Below, piece after piece: positions 54,710-64,000 of a DNA stretch of 64,000 nt. The notes beneath the pieces are model-generated. The model was not told the DNA's origin. It was given only the letters and a program-made list of their open reading frames with translations, and did not search any database. Position 1 is the stretch's first letter. Each line of letters starts with the position of its first letter. A program made the translations under genes and the position numbers. Source of the DNA: Limoniibacter endophyticus (lineage in GTDB: Bacteria; Pseudomonadota; Alphaproteobacteria; Rhizobiales; Rhizobiaceae); the NCBI RefSeq assembly GCF_014652835.1, contig NZ_BMZO01000004.1:262559-326558 (forward strand), read 5' to 3'.

Positions 54710-55747
54710 TTAAGAGTGCGTGAACACCCGTTTGGGGCGGAACATACCGGCTTCCACCGAGCCGATCGCGACCAGACGACCGCGTGCGGTGGCAAACGCT
54801 TCGTCGGCATGGCTGATCGCGTCGCGGCCCTTGACGATGATCGGATTGCCAAGACGCAAGCGCGTTGCCATTTCGTCCGAAACGACGACTTCCGGCAAAC
54901 AATCGAGCGCGGCGGCCGTTTCGATCAGCAGACCATCAAGTGGCGCGTAGCGCTCCTTCATGCTCGGACCGCGCTCCAGCGTTGCAACAGGCGCGGCCTC
55001 GGCCGAAACGACCTCGCCATCACGCTCTTCAACAGCCAGGACGACCTTCTCCGCTTCCTTTCGCTCACGTGGGGGAGCAAGTTTTTCGAGCTCGTCCAGC
55101 GTTACGAAATCCTCCGTGGTGAAGGGATCGACTTCGATACGGCGCAAATCGGACACATGGCCATAGCAGCCAAGATCGCGGCCCAGGTCGCGGGCAAGCG
55201 AGCGCACATAAGTGCCCTTGCCGCACTCGACCTCCAGCGTCGTCTTCTCGTCCGTATGATCAATGATCTCGAGCCGGTCGATCTCGACTTCGCGCGACGG
55301 AAGCTCGACTTCCTCGCCGCCCCGCGCCCGGTCATAGGCACGCTCGCCGTCAACCTTGATGGCTGAGAAAGCAGGCGGCTGCTGCATGATGACACCGGTG
55401 TAATTAGGCAGAAGTGCCTCCACCTCGTCGCGCGAAGGGCGCTTGTCCGAGGTTTTACTGGCAACGCCTTCCAAATCGTCCGTCGTGCGTTCTTCTCCCC
55501 ACGCGATGGTGAAGCGATAAACCTTGGTACCGTCCATCACGTAAGGTACGGTCTTGGTGGCTTCTCCCAGGGCAATCGGCAGCATGCCGGAAGCAAGTGG
55601 ATCGAGCGTGCCTGCGTGCCCTGCCTTTTCGGCATTGAACAGCCACTTAATCTTGGACACGGCTTCCGTCGACCCCAACCCCACCGGCTTGTCCAGAACC
55701 ACCCAACCGGAGATCGGACGACCTTTTTTCTTGCCACGACGCGACAT
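54710..55747 (-). CDS. truB: tRNA pseudouridine(55) synthase TruB
   Basis: A 345-aa enzyme making pseudouridine 55 in the tRNA T loop. The catalytic Asp is D49 in '[13 protein letters not shown]'; '[10 protein letters not shown]' and '[12 protein letters not shown]'-type '[18 protein letters not shown]' are family motifs. The C-terminal domain 'GNPIIV...' is present. It is the last gene of the rimP-truB cluster, starting exactly at the last base of the rbfA stop. Length is normal for rhizobial TruB. Confidence 0.96.
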   Translation of the reverse strand: MSRRGKKKGRPISGWVVLDKPVGLGSTEAVSKIKWLFNAEKAGHAGTLDPLASGMLPIALGEATKTVPYVMDGTKVYRFTIAWGEERTTDDLEGVASKTSDKRPSRDEVEALLPNYTGVIMQQPPAFSAIKVDGERAYDRARGGEEVELPSREVEIDRLEIIDHTDEKTTLEVECGKGTYVRSLARDLGRDLGCYGHVSDLRRIEVDPFTTEDFVTLDELEKLAPPRERKEAEKVVLAVEERDGEVVSAEAAPVATLERGPSMKERYAPLDGLLIETAAALDCLPEVVVSDEMATRLRLGNPIIVKGRDAISHADEAFATARGRLVAIGSVEAGMFRPKRVFTHS

Positions 55748-56154
55748 CAGTCTTCTTCCTCTTGGTCTTTTTCTACGTCGCTGCGTACGACTTCCGAACG
55801 CAGCAGGTCGTCGATCTTGGCGAAATTGTCGTAGGACGTGTCCAGCCGGAAACGGAACTCCGGCATGTATTTCATCTGCCCCAGTGCATGGCCAGCGCGA
55901 CCGCGCATGAACTTTGCGTTCTTATTCAGCGCTTCGACAACGGCGGCGTCATCCTTTGCGCCCAACGGCGAGACGAAGGCGGTCGCAATCTTCAGATCTG
56001 GCGACATGCGCACTTCCGAGATTGAAATGACCGTACGTTCGATCAGCTCATCGCGGATTTCACCGCGGTGCAGAATATCCGAAAGGGCGTGACGTACTTG
56101 CTCGCCGACACGCAGCTGACGCTGCGACGGCCCTTTGTTCGGGGTGTGAGACAT
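55747..56154 (-). CDS. rbfA: Ribosome-binding factor A
   Basis: A 135-aa KH-like protein that matures the 5' end of 16S rRNA and helps cold adaptation. Family features: '[20 protein letters not shown]' (in part), '[19 protein letters not shown]' and '[19 protein letters not shown]'. GAGAAGACG before the ATG. Downstream of infB after ~215 bp that contain an infB terminator-like hairpin, yet directly joined to truB. Confidence 0.96.
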   Translation of the reverse strand: MSHTPNKGPSQRQLRVGEQVRHALSDILHRGEIRDELIERTVISISEVRMSPDLKIATAFVSPLGAKDDAAVVEALNKNAKFMRGRAGHALGQMKYMPEFRFRLDTSYDNFAKIDDLLRSEVVRSDVEKDQEEED

Positions 56155-56320
56155 CGTCTTCTCATAGGTTACGGGTTACGGGGAGACGTCAGGGCTTGGA
56201 CCTGCACGCCTTCGCACATTCAGCCGCCAGAATAGCACATCGCGACCATCGCCGCGACGGGCCAGTTCCAACTGAAACTGCTTGTTTTTTCCGAAGCACC
56301 AGGCTTCGAAACTGAAACAA

Positions 56321-56342
56321 GCATCCGTGTTGCCACGGATGC
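56321..56342 (-). terminator. Hairpin downstream of infB
   Basis: GCATCCGTG (56321-56329) and CACGGATGC (56334-56342), perfect 9-bp stem with TGTTTC after it on the minus strand. It may partly terminate or stabilise the infB message before rbfA. Confidence 0.6.
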
Positions 56343-56369
56343 CTGCCTCGTTTTTTCAAGCCGCAGACT

Positions 56370-59360
56370 TTAGAGCGTGCGGGTGATGTGTTCGACGCGG
56401 AAGGCTTCGATGATATCGCCAGCGCGCATGTCGTCGTAGTTCTCGAATGCCATGCCGCATTCCTGACCGACCGGCACTTCCGACACTTCGTCCTTGAAGC
56501 GCTTGAGCGTCTTGAGCTTGCCTTCATGGATGACAACGTTGTCGCGGATGAGGCGCACACCTGCACCACGCTCGACTTTGCCTTCGGTAACGCGGCAACC
56601 TGCAACCTTGCCAACCTTGGAGATGTTGAACACCTCCAGAATCTCGGCATTGCCGAGGAAGGTCTCGCGACGCTCCGGCGTCAGCAGGCCCGACATCGCT
56701 GCCTTCACATCGTCTACAAGGTTGTAGATGATATTGTAATAGCGGATTTCGATGCCCGACTGTTCAGCTGCATCCCGTGCCTGCTTGATGGCGCGGACAT
56801 TGAAGCCGATGATCGCCGCATTGGAGGCTTCTGCCAGTGAAACGTCGCTTTCGGTGATGCCGCCGACGCCTGAATGCACGATACGTGCACGCACTTCATC
56901 GGTGCCCAACTTGTCGAGCGAGGCAATGATGGCCTCCACCGAACCCTGCACGTCGCCCTTGATGACCAGCGGGAATTCCTTCTGGCCGGACGTCTGCAGC
57001 TGACTCATCATCTGCTCGAGCGAACCGCGCTGACTGGTCTGGCGTGCAACGGCCTTTTCGCGAGCAAGACGCTGACGATATTCCGAGATCTCACGCGCCT
57101 GCGCTTCGTTTTTGACAACCGCGAAGCGATCGCCTGCGGCCGGCGCACCCTGGAGTCCCAAGACTTCGACCGGCATGGACGGCAATGCCGCCTGCAGATT
57201 TTCGCCACGGTCATTGACCAGAGCGCGGACACGGCCCCACTGGTCGCCGGCAACGACAATATCGCCGACGTTCAGGGTACCGGTCTGGACGAGGACAGTT
57301 GCAACCGAACCACGGCCCTTGTCGAGCTTGGCTTCGACCACGACGCCTTCGGCGGTACGATCCGGATTGGCCTTCAGTTCGAGAACTTCGGTCTGCAACA
57401 GAATTGCTTCCAGAAGCTTGTCGAGATTGGTGCCGTTCTTCGCCGAAACTTCGACGTCGAGCACTTCACCACCCATGTTTTCGACAAAGACTTCGTGGCG
57501 AAGCAGTTCGGTGCGGACCTTGTTCGGATCAGCCGACGGCTTGTCGATCTTGTTGATCGCCACGATAATCGGCACGTTGGCTGCTTTGGCGTGATTGATG
57601 GACTCAATCGTCTGCGGCATCACGCTGTCGTCAGCCGCCACCACGAGGATGGCAATGTCGGTTGCCTGGGCACCGCGAGCACGCATCGCCGTGAAGGCTT
57701 CGTGGCCCGGCGTATCGAGGAAGGTGATCTTCTGACCATTCTTCTCAACCTGATAGGCCCCGATGTGCTGGGTGATGCCACCGGCTTCACCCGAAACGAC
57801 ATTCGCATTGCGGATGGCGTCGAGCAGCGAGGTCTTACCATGATCGACGTGGCCCATGATCGTTACCACTGGCGGACGCGACTTCAGATCGCCGGCATCG
57901 TCAACAATGTTGAACATGCCTTCTTCGACATCCGATTCCGAAACGCGGCGCACCGTATGACCGAAATCGCTGGCAACCAGTTCGGCGGTGTCGGCATCGA
58001 TCACGTCGCCAGGCTTGACCATCTGCCCCTGCTTCATGAAATATTTGACCACGTCCACCGCACGTTCGGACATACGCTGAGCGAGTTCCTGGATGGTGAT
58101 CGTTTCTGGCAACGTAACTTCGCGCGAGATTTTCTCACGCGGCTGCTGCATCTGCGCACGCTTGAACTTTTCCTGACGACGACGCATCGAGGAAAGCGAA
58201 CGACCACGCGTCTCATCATCACCCGTTGACGCCTTGGTCAGGGTCAGCTTGCCACGACGCTTGTCGTCGCCTTCGCGCGTTTTAGTAGGACGCGGGGCAG
58301 CTTCCTGCTTCATCGGCGCACCGGGACCGCGACGCGCAGGACCGCGACGATCCTCATCACGATCATCGGTAGGCGCAGAACGCGGACCACCACGCCCGGG
58401 CACTGCCGCCGCGCGAGCTTCCACCTCGGCCTGCGACAATACTACGGCAGGCTGCTTCGGCGGAACGCGACGCTGGGCTTCGGCTTCTGCCTTGCGACGC
58501 GCTTCTGCCTCGGCCTTCAAGCGTTCCTCTTCCTCGGCCTGACGGCGTTCGGAAGCGATGCGCTCCAGACGACGGCGTTCGTCTTCCTCTGCGCGACGCT
58601 TTGCGTCTTCGATTGCTTTGGCGCGATCTTCTACTTCGCGGATCCGTGCAGCTTCAAGAGCGCGACGACGCGCATCCATTTCACCGGTAGACAGGGAGTT
58701 CAGAACGACACCCGTGCGACCACCCTGGCCTGGACGATCATTGCGCTGAGGACGTCCGCCACCGCCCTGCCCGGGACGACCACGATTGTCACGACCCTGA
58801 CCACCACCAGAACGGTCGTTACGATCATTGCCACGACCGCTCGGCTGGTTCGACTGAGCAGGACGCTGTGTTTGAGCGGGTGCGGCCGGACGCGGCGCCG
58901 CCGGAGCAGGTGCCGCAGCCTTGGCCGGCTCAGCCGCCGGGGGGGCTGCCGGCTTCGGTGCCTCGGCAACGGGCGCAGGCTTGGCTTCAACAGGTGCAGC
59001 TTCCGGCTTCGGCGCCTCGGCGGCGGGACGTTGCTCGACCGCCGGCTTTGCTTCTACCGCCGGCGCAACCGGAGCAGCAGGCGCTGCTGGTGTGCTCGGT
59101 GCGGGCGCGGGCGTTTCCGCGACCGGTGCAGGCGGCACAGCACCGCCTGCGGGGCGCGGCTTAAACAAGGCCTGCGCTTCCGTGGGCTTGTCGCCGGGCA
59201 TGGAAAACTTACGCTTCTTGGTTTCAACGACGACCGATTTCGTTCGGCCGTGCGAGAAATTCTGACGCACGGTCCCCTGCTCGACTCCTGGACGTTTCAG
59301 GGTCAAGGTCTTCTTCGTGTTGACGCTCAGCGTCTTGTCGTCGTCGTTACTATCGCTCAT
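56370..59360 (-). CDS. infB: Translation initiation factor IF-2
   Basis: A 996-aa GTPase that brings fMet-tRNA to the 30S subunit. The N-terminal ~270 residues are a low-complexity Pro/Ala/Lys/Glu region plus Arg/Gly-rich and long charged helices, typical of Rhizobiales. The G domain starts near residue 495 with G1 'GHVDHGKT', then 'DTPGHEAF' and 'NKIDKP'. The C-terminal half is the fMet-tRNA binding part. The start overlaps the stop of ylxR (ATGA). Long frames on the other strand are shadows of its coding bias. Confidence 0.97.
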   Translation of the reverse strand: MSDSNDDDKTLSVNTKKTLTLKRPGVEQGTVRQNFSHGRTKSVVVETKKRKFSMPGDKPTEAQALFKPRPAGGAVPPAPVAETPAPAPSTPAAPAAPVAPAVEAKPAVEQRPAAEAPKPEAAPVEAKPAPVAEAPKPAAPPAAEPAKAAAPAPAAPRPAAPAQTQRPAQSNQPSGRGNDRNDRSGGGQGRDNRGRPGQGGGGRPQRNDRPGQGGRTGVVLNSLSTGEMDARRRALEAARIREVEDRAKAIEDAKRRAEEDERRRLERIASERRQAEEEERLKAEAEARRKAEAEAQRRVPPKQPAVVLSQAEVEARAAAVPGRGGPRSAPTDDRDEDRRGPARRGPGAPMKQEAAPRPTKTREGDDKRRGKLTLTKASTGDDETRGRSLSSMRRRQEKFKRAQMQQPREKISREVTLPETITIQELAQRMSERAVDVVKYFMKQGQMVKPGDVIDADTAELVASDFGHTVRRVSESDVEEGMFNIVDDAGDLKSRPPVVTIMGHVDHGKTSLLDAIRNANVVSGEAGGITQHIGAYQVEKNGQKITFLDTPGHEAFTAMRARGAQATDIAILVVAADDSVMPQTIESINHAKAANVPIIVAINKIDKPSADPNKVRTELLRHEVFVENMGGEVLDVEVSAKNGTNLDKLLEAILLQTEVLELKANPDRTAEGVVVEAKLDKGRGSVATVLVQTGTLNVGDIVVAGDQWGRVRALVNDRGENLQAALPSMPVEVLGLQGAPAAGDRFAVVKNEAQAREISEYRQRLAREKAVARQTSQRGSLEQMMSQLQTSGQKEFPLVIKGDVQGSVEAIIASLDKLGTDEVRARIVHSGVGGITESDVSLAEASNAAIIGFNVRAIKQARDAAEQSGIEIRYYNIIYNLVDDVKAAMSGLLTPERRETFLGNAEILEVFNISKVGKVAGCRVTEGKVERGAGVRLIRDNVVIHEGKLKTLKRFKDEVSEVPVGQECGMAFENYDDMRAGDIIEAFRVEHITRTL

Positions 59361-60013
59361 TCCGTATCCGTATCCTTTGCGGCGCCTTGTTCATTCGACA
59401 GGGCTGCAGCTTGATGCTGCGATTCCGAGGTACCGCCCCGGTATCGGTCAAGCGCAACCATGCGCTTCAAGGCCGCCCTTCCCACCTTCGAGGCGAGAAG
59501 CGCAGCATGTATCACATTTGTGCCACCCAATGCCAAGCTCATTTCAGCTTCTGAAAAGAGACTATAGGCGGGAATGTCCACATCGAAGAGGTGGAACGTG
59601 GCAGTTCGGGCATTGGTGATCTTGCGAACACCGTCTTCGGCAGCTTCCGTGGCGTGAAGAACGGCTTCGATCTCGCCGGAGCGAACCTTCTGATCGATCT
59701 TGGCACCACCCGTCACGACCTGTCCGGCCTTGCGGGCTAATCCCAGTGATCCTAGCGCAGAACGCGCCAAAAGGCCATCGATCATGTCGGGAAGATCGGC
59801 GGGAATATCCACTTTGCACTTCAGTGCACGAGAAAAATGGCCCTTAGCGACCGCAATTTCAATATGCTTGCGGTCGGCAGTAACCCAACAACCCCGTCCA
59901 GGGAGGTCACGCTTGAGATCAGGAACGAGCACGTCGTCGGGAGCGACGACGAACCTTATCAGGTCATCGGCGCTGCCGGCCTTGCGCGTAACTATGCAAG
60001 TGCGCTCGTTCAT
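59357..60013 (-). CDS. ylxR: RNA-binding protein YlxR (DUF448) with L7Ae-like domain
   Basis: A 218-aa protein with two parts: the N-terminal DUF448/YlxR domain ('[20 protein letters not shown]', in part, and '[18 protein letters not shown]') and a C-terminal L7Ae/L30e-like domain ('[20 protein letters not shown]' and '[19 protein letters not shown]'). It lies in its usual place between nusA and infB; YlxR in other bacteria binds RNase P and affects transcription of translation genes. Its stop overlaps the infB start. Confidence 0.92.
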   Translation of the reverse strand: MNERTCIVTRKAGSADDLIRFVVAPDDVLVPDLKRDLPGRGCWVTADRKHIEIAVAKGHFSRALKCKVDIPADLPDMIDGLLARSALGSLGLARKAGQVVTGGAKIDQKVRSGEIEAVLHATEAAEDGVRKITNARTATFHLFDVDIPAYSLFSEAEMSLALGGTNVIHAALLASKVGRAALKRMVALDRYRGGTSESQHQAAALSNEQGAAKDTDTE

Positions 60014-60051
60014 ACGTTGTTTCTGCTTCCTTCCGACGGGACGATGCGCAG

Positions 60052-61659
60052 TTACGCATCGTTGTCTTCCTCTGCATTGTCTTCGAGTACCGCCTGTTCG
60101 GCAGCCATGTCTTCTTCAGAGATCCAGCCGGCCTTGAGACGAGCAAACAGAACCATCTGCTCGGCATCTACACGCGACAACTGCTGTGCGCTGAACACGC
60201 CGGGCATCATCTTTGTTTCGCCGTCCTTGCGTTCCTTCCAACCGATGAGATCGTCAGCTGCGTAACCGGCGAAGTCCTCGATCGTCTTCACGCCATCTTC
60301 GCCAACAGCCACCATCATGGCCGTGGTGAAGCCAGGGATTTCGCGCAACTCATCGGCAACACCCAGCGCCTTGCGCTTGGCATCGAGATCGGCCTCGATC
60401 TGCTCGATGTAATTGCGGGCACGCGTCTGGATTTCGACAGCCGTATCGTCATCAAAACCGTCGATCGACGAAATCTCGTCCTGATCGACATAGGCGACTT
60501 CCTCGATCGAGGTAAAGCCTTCCGACGCCAGAACCTGACCGACCATCTCGTCAACGTTGAGCGCCTCCATGAAGAGATTCGAACGCTCGACAAATTCCTT
60601 CTGGCGACGCTCCGACTCTTCCTGCTCGGTCAGAATATCGATATCCCAGCCGGTCAACTGCGAAGCGAGACGTACATTCTGGCCACGACGGCCGATGGCC
60701 AGCGAGAGCTGATCATCCGGAACCACGACTTCAATACGCTCCGACTCTTCATCCAGAACGACCTTGGCAACTTCCGCTGGCTGAAGAGCGTTGACGATGA
60801 AGCTTGCCGCGCTGTCGTTCCAAGGAATGATATCGATCTTTTCGCCCTGCAGCTCACCGACGACGGCCTGAACGCGCGAACCGCGCATACCAACGCAGGC
60901 CCCAACAGGATCGATCGAGGAATCGCGGGAAATGACGGCAATCTTGGCACGGGAACCCGGATCGCGGGCAACAGACTTGATCTCGATGATGCCATCGTAG
61001 ATTTCCGGCACTTCCATCGTGAAGAGCTTAGCCATGAACTGCGGATGAGTGCGGCTCAGAAAGATTTGCGGGCCGCGCTGTTCGCGACGTACATCATAGA
61101 CGTAGGCGCGTATGCGATCGCCATATTTGAAGCTTTCACGCGGGATCAGTTCGTCACGGCGAATAATTGCTTCGCCCCGGCCGAGATCGACGATCACGTT
61201 GCCATATTCCACGCGCTTGACGGTGCCGTTGATGATTTCTCCAACACGGTCGCGATATTCTTCATACTGGCGATCACGCTCGGCTTCGCGCACCTTCTGT
61301 ACGATGACCTGCTTGGCCGACTGCGCTGCGATGCGGCCGAATTCGAGTGGCGGCAGCTGTTCAGCAATAAAATCGCCGATCTGAGCGTCGGGATTGCGGC
61401 GGCGGGCCTCGTCAAGCGAAATTTCCCGCGCATATTCCTCGACCGTCTCGACCACTTCCATCAGGCGCTGCAGCTTCATCTCACCGGTCTTCGGGTTGAT
61501 GTCTGCGCGGATGTTGGTTTCCTGACCATAGCGCGAGCGGGCAGCCTTCTGGATCGCGTCAGCCATGGCGTCGATGACGATGCCCTTGTCGATCGATTTT
61601 TCGCGCGCGACAGCATCCGCGATCTGCAGAAGCTCAAGCCTGTTTGCACTGACTGCCAT
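60052..61659 (-). CDS. nusA: Transcription termination/antitermination factor NusA
   Basis: 535 aa from ATG 61659 ([20 protein letters not shown]); the preceding ATG at 61662 is also possible, with AGGAGAC upstream of both. Domains in order: N-terminal RNA polymerase-binding, S1, KH1 and KH2 ('[20 protein letters not shown]'), then acidic repeats and a C-terminal helix-hairpin region. It lies between rimP and ylxR as usual. Controls pausing, termination and rRNA antitermination. Confidence 0.96.
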   Translation of the reverse strand: MAVSANRLELLQIADAVAREKSIDKGIVIDAMADAIQKAARSRYGQETNIRADINPKTGEMKLQRLMEVVETVEEYAREISLDEARRRNPDAQIGDFIAEQLPPLEFGRIAAQSAKQVIVQKVREAERDRQYEEYRDRVGEIINGTVKRVEYGNVIVDLGRGEAIIRRDELIPRESFKYGDRIRAYVYDVRREQRGPQIFLSRTHPQFMAKLFTMEVPEIYDGIIEIKSVARDPGSRAKIAVISRDSSIDPVGACVGMRGSRVQAVVGELQGEKIDIIPWNDSAASFIVNALQPAEVAKVVLDEESERIEVVVPDDQLSLAIGRRGQNVRLASQLTGWDIDILTEQEESERRQKEFVERSNLFMEALNVDEMVGQVLASEGFTSIEEVAYVDQDEISSIDGFDDDTAVEIQTRARNYIEQIEADLDAKRKALGVADELREIPGFTTAMMVAVGEDGVKTIEDFAGYAADDLIGWKERKDGETKMMPGVFSAQQLSRVDAEQMVLFARLKAGWISEEDMAAEQAVLEDNAEEDNDA

Positions 61660-61783
61660 CATGGTCTCCTGTAAGCATCCCGCTGCCATTCGTTCGCAGC
61701 GCGGGCTAGGGTCTTTCTTTTGTGACGCAATTCCGAAAGCAAAACCGTTTCCCAGCTTTGCTGGATTTGCCTGAAATCAGCTC

Positions 61784-62440
61784 TTAGTCTTTATTGTCAT
61801 TCGCAGCTTCATCGAAGCCGTCGAGATCGTCATCTTCGTCATGTACTTCCAGATCATCGAAGTCGTCGGTATCGACACCCTTCTTCGCCTGCTTGCGCAG
61901 CTTCTTGTCCTTACGGAGCGCCTCGCGGATCAATTCGTCCGTGAGAACCAGACGCGCTTCGGCGATCGAATCGTAAGCGAGGGTCGACACGCCATGCTCA
62001 CCGCCCTCGTCCAGCGTGAAGCTCTCCGCGCCAGCATCAACGATACGGCCGCGATAGCGCTTGCGGCCATCGACAAGAACCGAGGTCTCGACACGCGCCT
62101 CGTGACCCTTCCAGTCGGAAAAATCGGAACGGCGGACCAACGGGCGATCGATTCCCGGCGAGGACACTTCGAGATTATACGCCTTATCGATCGGATCTTC
62201 CACATCAAGCGCCGGCGACACGGCCATCGAAACGGCCTCACAGCCCTCCACATCCATGGTGCCATCAGAACGCTCAGCCATGATCTGGAGCGTCAGGCCC
62301 TCGCGATGCGACAGGCGCACTCGCACCAGACGATAGCCGGTTGCAGCAACGACCGGCCCGACGATGGCGGCGACGCGCGCATCGACGCCGCTTTCGCGTA
62401 CGATCCGATCGTCCTTATATCCGCGTTCGTTCTCGCTCAT
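61784..62440 (-). CDS. rimP: Ribosome maturation factor RimP
   Basis: A 218-aa 30S assembly factor. The N-terminal domain has 'VRVRLSHREGLTLQIMAERS' (in part), 'MDVEGCEAVSMAVSPALDVE' and 'YNLEVSSPGIDRPLVRRSDF', the signature of RimP. The C-terminus is an unusual very acidic tail ('DDFDDLEVHDEDDDLDGFDE'), longer than in E. coli but common in Rhizobiales. First gene of the translation cluster on the minus strand. Confidence 0.95.
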   Translation of the reverse strand: MSENERGYKDDRIVRESGVDARVAAIVGPVVAATGYRLVRVRLSHREGLTLQIMAERSDGTMDVEGCEAVSMAVSPALDVEDPIDKAYNLEVSSPGIDRPLVRRSDFSDWKGHEARVETSVLVDGRKRYRGRIVDAGAESFTLDEGGEHGVSTLAYDSIAEARLVLTDELIREALRKDKKLRKQAKKGVDTDDFDDLEVHDEDDDLDGFDEAANDNKD

Positions 62441-62608
62441 GTCCGTCTCCAGAGTGCCTTTGTGAGAGGCAAAGATCGTCGAGGTAATAAAAAAGAGCGG
62501 GTCCTTTCGGGCCCACCCTTGTTAAGCTCAACAAGAATTTGAAATGGATATAGACGATTCAGAGACCTCTTTCAAGGCTGCTGATAAAGCGTCCACATCT
62601 TGCGTTCA

Positions 62609-62965
62609 TCAATCCAGTACGCGCACTATTTCGTACGAGTTTGGATTGACGATCACCCGCTGCTCATTGACGACAGCGTAGCGATAGGTCGGCTCATCCG
62701 GAATGGGATAGAGCTCCACGTCGCGCGGAAGTTCTGCGCCCACGGCGATGGGCGCCTCAATCACTACAACGCGCTCAGGCATAGGCTGACGCTCTACATA
62801 GGTGATGATTTCCTGCCGCGGCTCAACAATTACTTCTCTCTCGATCACACGTACGGGTTCATCGACCGGTACGCCGCGCTCCAAAAGCTCGCGCTCCTGC
62901 GCCATCGCAGCTCCGGAAGCAATCGTCAGCGCAGCGGCCGAGAAAAGGATCAGTCTGCGTTTCAT
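62609..62965 (-). CDS. DUF1236 domain secreted protein
   Basis: 118 aa from ATG 62965, with AGGAG upstream; the frame is open to 63043. A Sec signal ends 'ASGAAMA-Q' (23 aa). The mature part is the DUF1236 pattern: 'VGAELPRDVELYPIPDEPTY' and 'YAVVNEQRVIVNPNSYEIVR' (each in part). Family function is unknown; it is common in Rhizobiales, in the periplasm or surface. Not linked to its neighbours by operon structure. Confidence 0.8.
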   Translation of the reverse strand: MKRRLILFSAAALTIASGAAMAQERELLERGVPVDEPVRVIEREVIVEPRQEIITYVERQPMPERVVVIEAPIAVGAELPRDVELYPIPDEPTYRYAVVNEQRVIVNPNSYEIVRVLD

Positions 62966-63112
62966 GGCGAACTCCTTTCGCGTTGAATTGCCATGTAAAG
63001 ACAATGGCCATTCACGAAAATGGTTCGCGCAATTCTGCATCACAGTTCACAAGGGAAGCGTCGTCAAGTGTGATGATCACATAACGGAACGAACGTAATT
63101 TTGCCCCGATTG

Positions 63113-63841
63113 TTATATGCGCTGAAAACGCAGATATGCGGGCCTGCGGCCTTCCCGAAGCGCCTTGGCTTCGTAGCGAGTGCCCGGCCAATTCTCGTAG
63201 GGTGTGTGCCAGTCAGCGGCACTTTTCGCTTGCCATTCAAAGGCCGGATGCGCCTCGCAATGCTCCAGCGTCCAGTTCACATAGGTATCGATGTCAGAGG
63301 CAAAGCGAAACAGGCTACCGGGCTTCAAGACGCGAGCGAAGCGATCCAGGTTGACCTGACTGACGAAACGACGCTTCCAGTGACGCTTTTTTGGCCACGG
63401 GTCCGGGTAGAAAAGCGCGATTCCGTCGAGGCAGGCATCCGGTAGCCAGTCGAGCACCTGCGTCGCATCGTCATTATAGACGCGAATCGTTGCGGGCCAA
63501 TCCTCGCCCCCCCTTTGCGGCGCAATGGCCGCCAGCAGCTTTGCCATACCATTGACGAAAGGCTCTATGCCGATCAGGCCCGTTTCCGGATTGACCCGGG
63601 AATCGTGCAACAGATGTTCGCCGCCGCCAAAGCCAATTTCCAAACGTACTTCTTTCACCTGCTTTGCGAACAACGTCTTGATATCGGCCGGTGCCGGAGC
63701 CTCAAGGTCGAGCTTCAAACGCGAAAGCCCCTCCTCCATCTGCTCGGCTTGCGTTTCGCGCAAAGGGCGTCCCAGACGACGACCGTAAAAGGCTTCCGTC
63801 GAGCGCGAACGGCGTTCTTCTTCGTGTTTATCTTCGCTCAT
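63113..63841 (-). CDS. trmB: tRNA (guanine-N7-)-methyltransferase TrmB
   Basis: A 242-aa enzyme that makes m7G46 in tRNA variable loops. SAM motif '[20 protein letters not shown]' (in part), '[13 protein letters not shown]', the acid-loop '[13 protein letters not shown]' and the family signature '[17 protein letters not shown]' identify it. In Brucella-type genomes it commonly follows metK; here the preceding gene on the minus strand lies beyond the window edge, and a terminator precedes trmB. Confidence 0.95.
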   Translation of the reverse strand: MSEDKHEEERRSRSTEAFYGRRLGRPLRETQAEQMEEGLSRLKLDLEAPAPADIKTLFAKQVKEVRLEIGFGGGEHLLHDSRVNPETGLIGIEPFVNGMAKLLAAIAPQRGGEDWPATIRVYNDDATQVLDWLPDACLDGIALFYPDPWPKKRHWKRRFVSQVNLDRFARVLKPGSLFRFASDIDTYVNWTLEHCEAHPAFEWQAKSAADWHTPYENWPGTRYEAKALREGRRPAYLRFQRI

Positions 63842-63942
63842 CGCGTCTTAGCCTTTTTAAAAAGCAAGCCCGGCGGAAATGGTCTTGCGGGAACAAATCT
63901 GAAGCAGCCGGCATTTCGAAAACATACTGCTCCAGGAAAAGA

Positions 63943-63975
63943 GAATGGCCGGGCTTTTTGCAAACCCGGCCATTC
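63943..63975 (-). terminator. Terminator of a minus-strand gene beyond the window edge
   Basis: GAATGGCCGGG (63943-63953) and CCCGGCCATTC (63965-63975), perfect 11-bp stem; on the minus strand followed by TCTTTTCC. It should end a gene starting outside the window (a TGA in one frame lies at 63979-63981); metK is expected there by comparison with relatives but is not shown. Confidence 0.8.
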
Positions 63976-64000
63976 CCGTCAATGTATTTCAAGCTGGCGG

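Noticed and set aside
56874..58229. 451-codon plus-strand frame antisense to infB
   Set aside because: Shadow of infB; composition rich in Asp, Arg and His with no recognisable motifs.

Overview
The window looks like chromosomal DNA of an alphaproteobacterium in the Brucella/Ochrobactrum group of Rhizobiales. The evidence is a Ros/MucR zinc-finger regulator, the Agrobacterium/Rhizobium-type end of a type VI secretion (imp) operon, DUF982 and DUF1236 proteins, a DUF6456 gene paired with a DnaA-domain protein, and the translation cluster rimP-nusA-ylxR-infB-rbfA-truB followed by rpsO-pnp. A complete LuxI-type AHL synthase beside a LuxR regulator points to an Ochrobactrum-like strain, because classical Brucella is known for LuxR solos.

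Layout. 1-2.0 kb: 3' end of a T6SS operon (tssM fragment, tagF, Hanks-type kinase), tail-to-tail with a Wza-like polysaccharide export lipoprotein. 3.4-15.2 kb: oligopeptidase B, a secreted metallophosphoesterase, msrB, mucR, a small basic protein, a DnaA-domain-IV/DUF6456 gene pair, two c-type cytochromes, sodB, a branched-chain aminotransferase and an L,D-transpeptidase. 15.3-20.2 kb: an accessory islet with a PstI/BsuBI-like restriction-modification pair and an IS5-family remnant interrupted by a 1,281-bp IS3-family element. 20.2-25.6 kb: HerA-like ATPase, a lone methylmalonyl-CoA mutase small-subunit homologue, a class 3 asparaginase and a thiolase. 25.9-28.9 kb: a type I secretion ABC transporter and its membrane-fusion partner, the latter split by an in-frame TAA.

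29-37 kb: tRNA-Pro(CGG); a secreted charged protein and the proteasome-like Anbu protein, both preceded by EcfG-type (general stress) promoter motifs; a transglutaminase-like protein, a CDF transporter, a branched-chain amino acid binding protein, small ORFs, a cold-shock protein and a DUF982 protein. 36.3-38 kb: luxR-luxI. 38-43.4 kb: an oligopeptide ABC transporter operon (oppA-B-C-DF) on the minus strand. 43.7-50 kb: phosphoglucomutase, a DegT-type sugar aminotransferase, a DUF2793 protein, cysQ and an RsmC-like methyltransferase. 50.2-62.4 kb: the translation/RNA metabolism cluster on the minus strand, with a small HTH gene and an HxlR/NAD(P)H-binding pair inserted between truB and rpsO. 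The end holds a DUF1236 protein and trmB.

Most of the window is ordinary core chromosome. The strongest leads are the nested IS pair with a perfect target duplication, the PstI-like RM system, the stand-alone DnaA DNA-binding-domain gene with its DUF6456 partner, the EcfG motifs ahead of Anbu and the secreted protein, the luxR dyad, the candidate HxlR operator and the truncated type I secretion adaptor. No CRISPR array, prophage or complete new defence system was found. All functional calls rest on reading motifs by eye; no database search was run.
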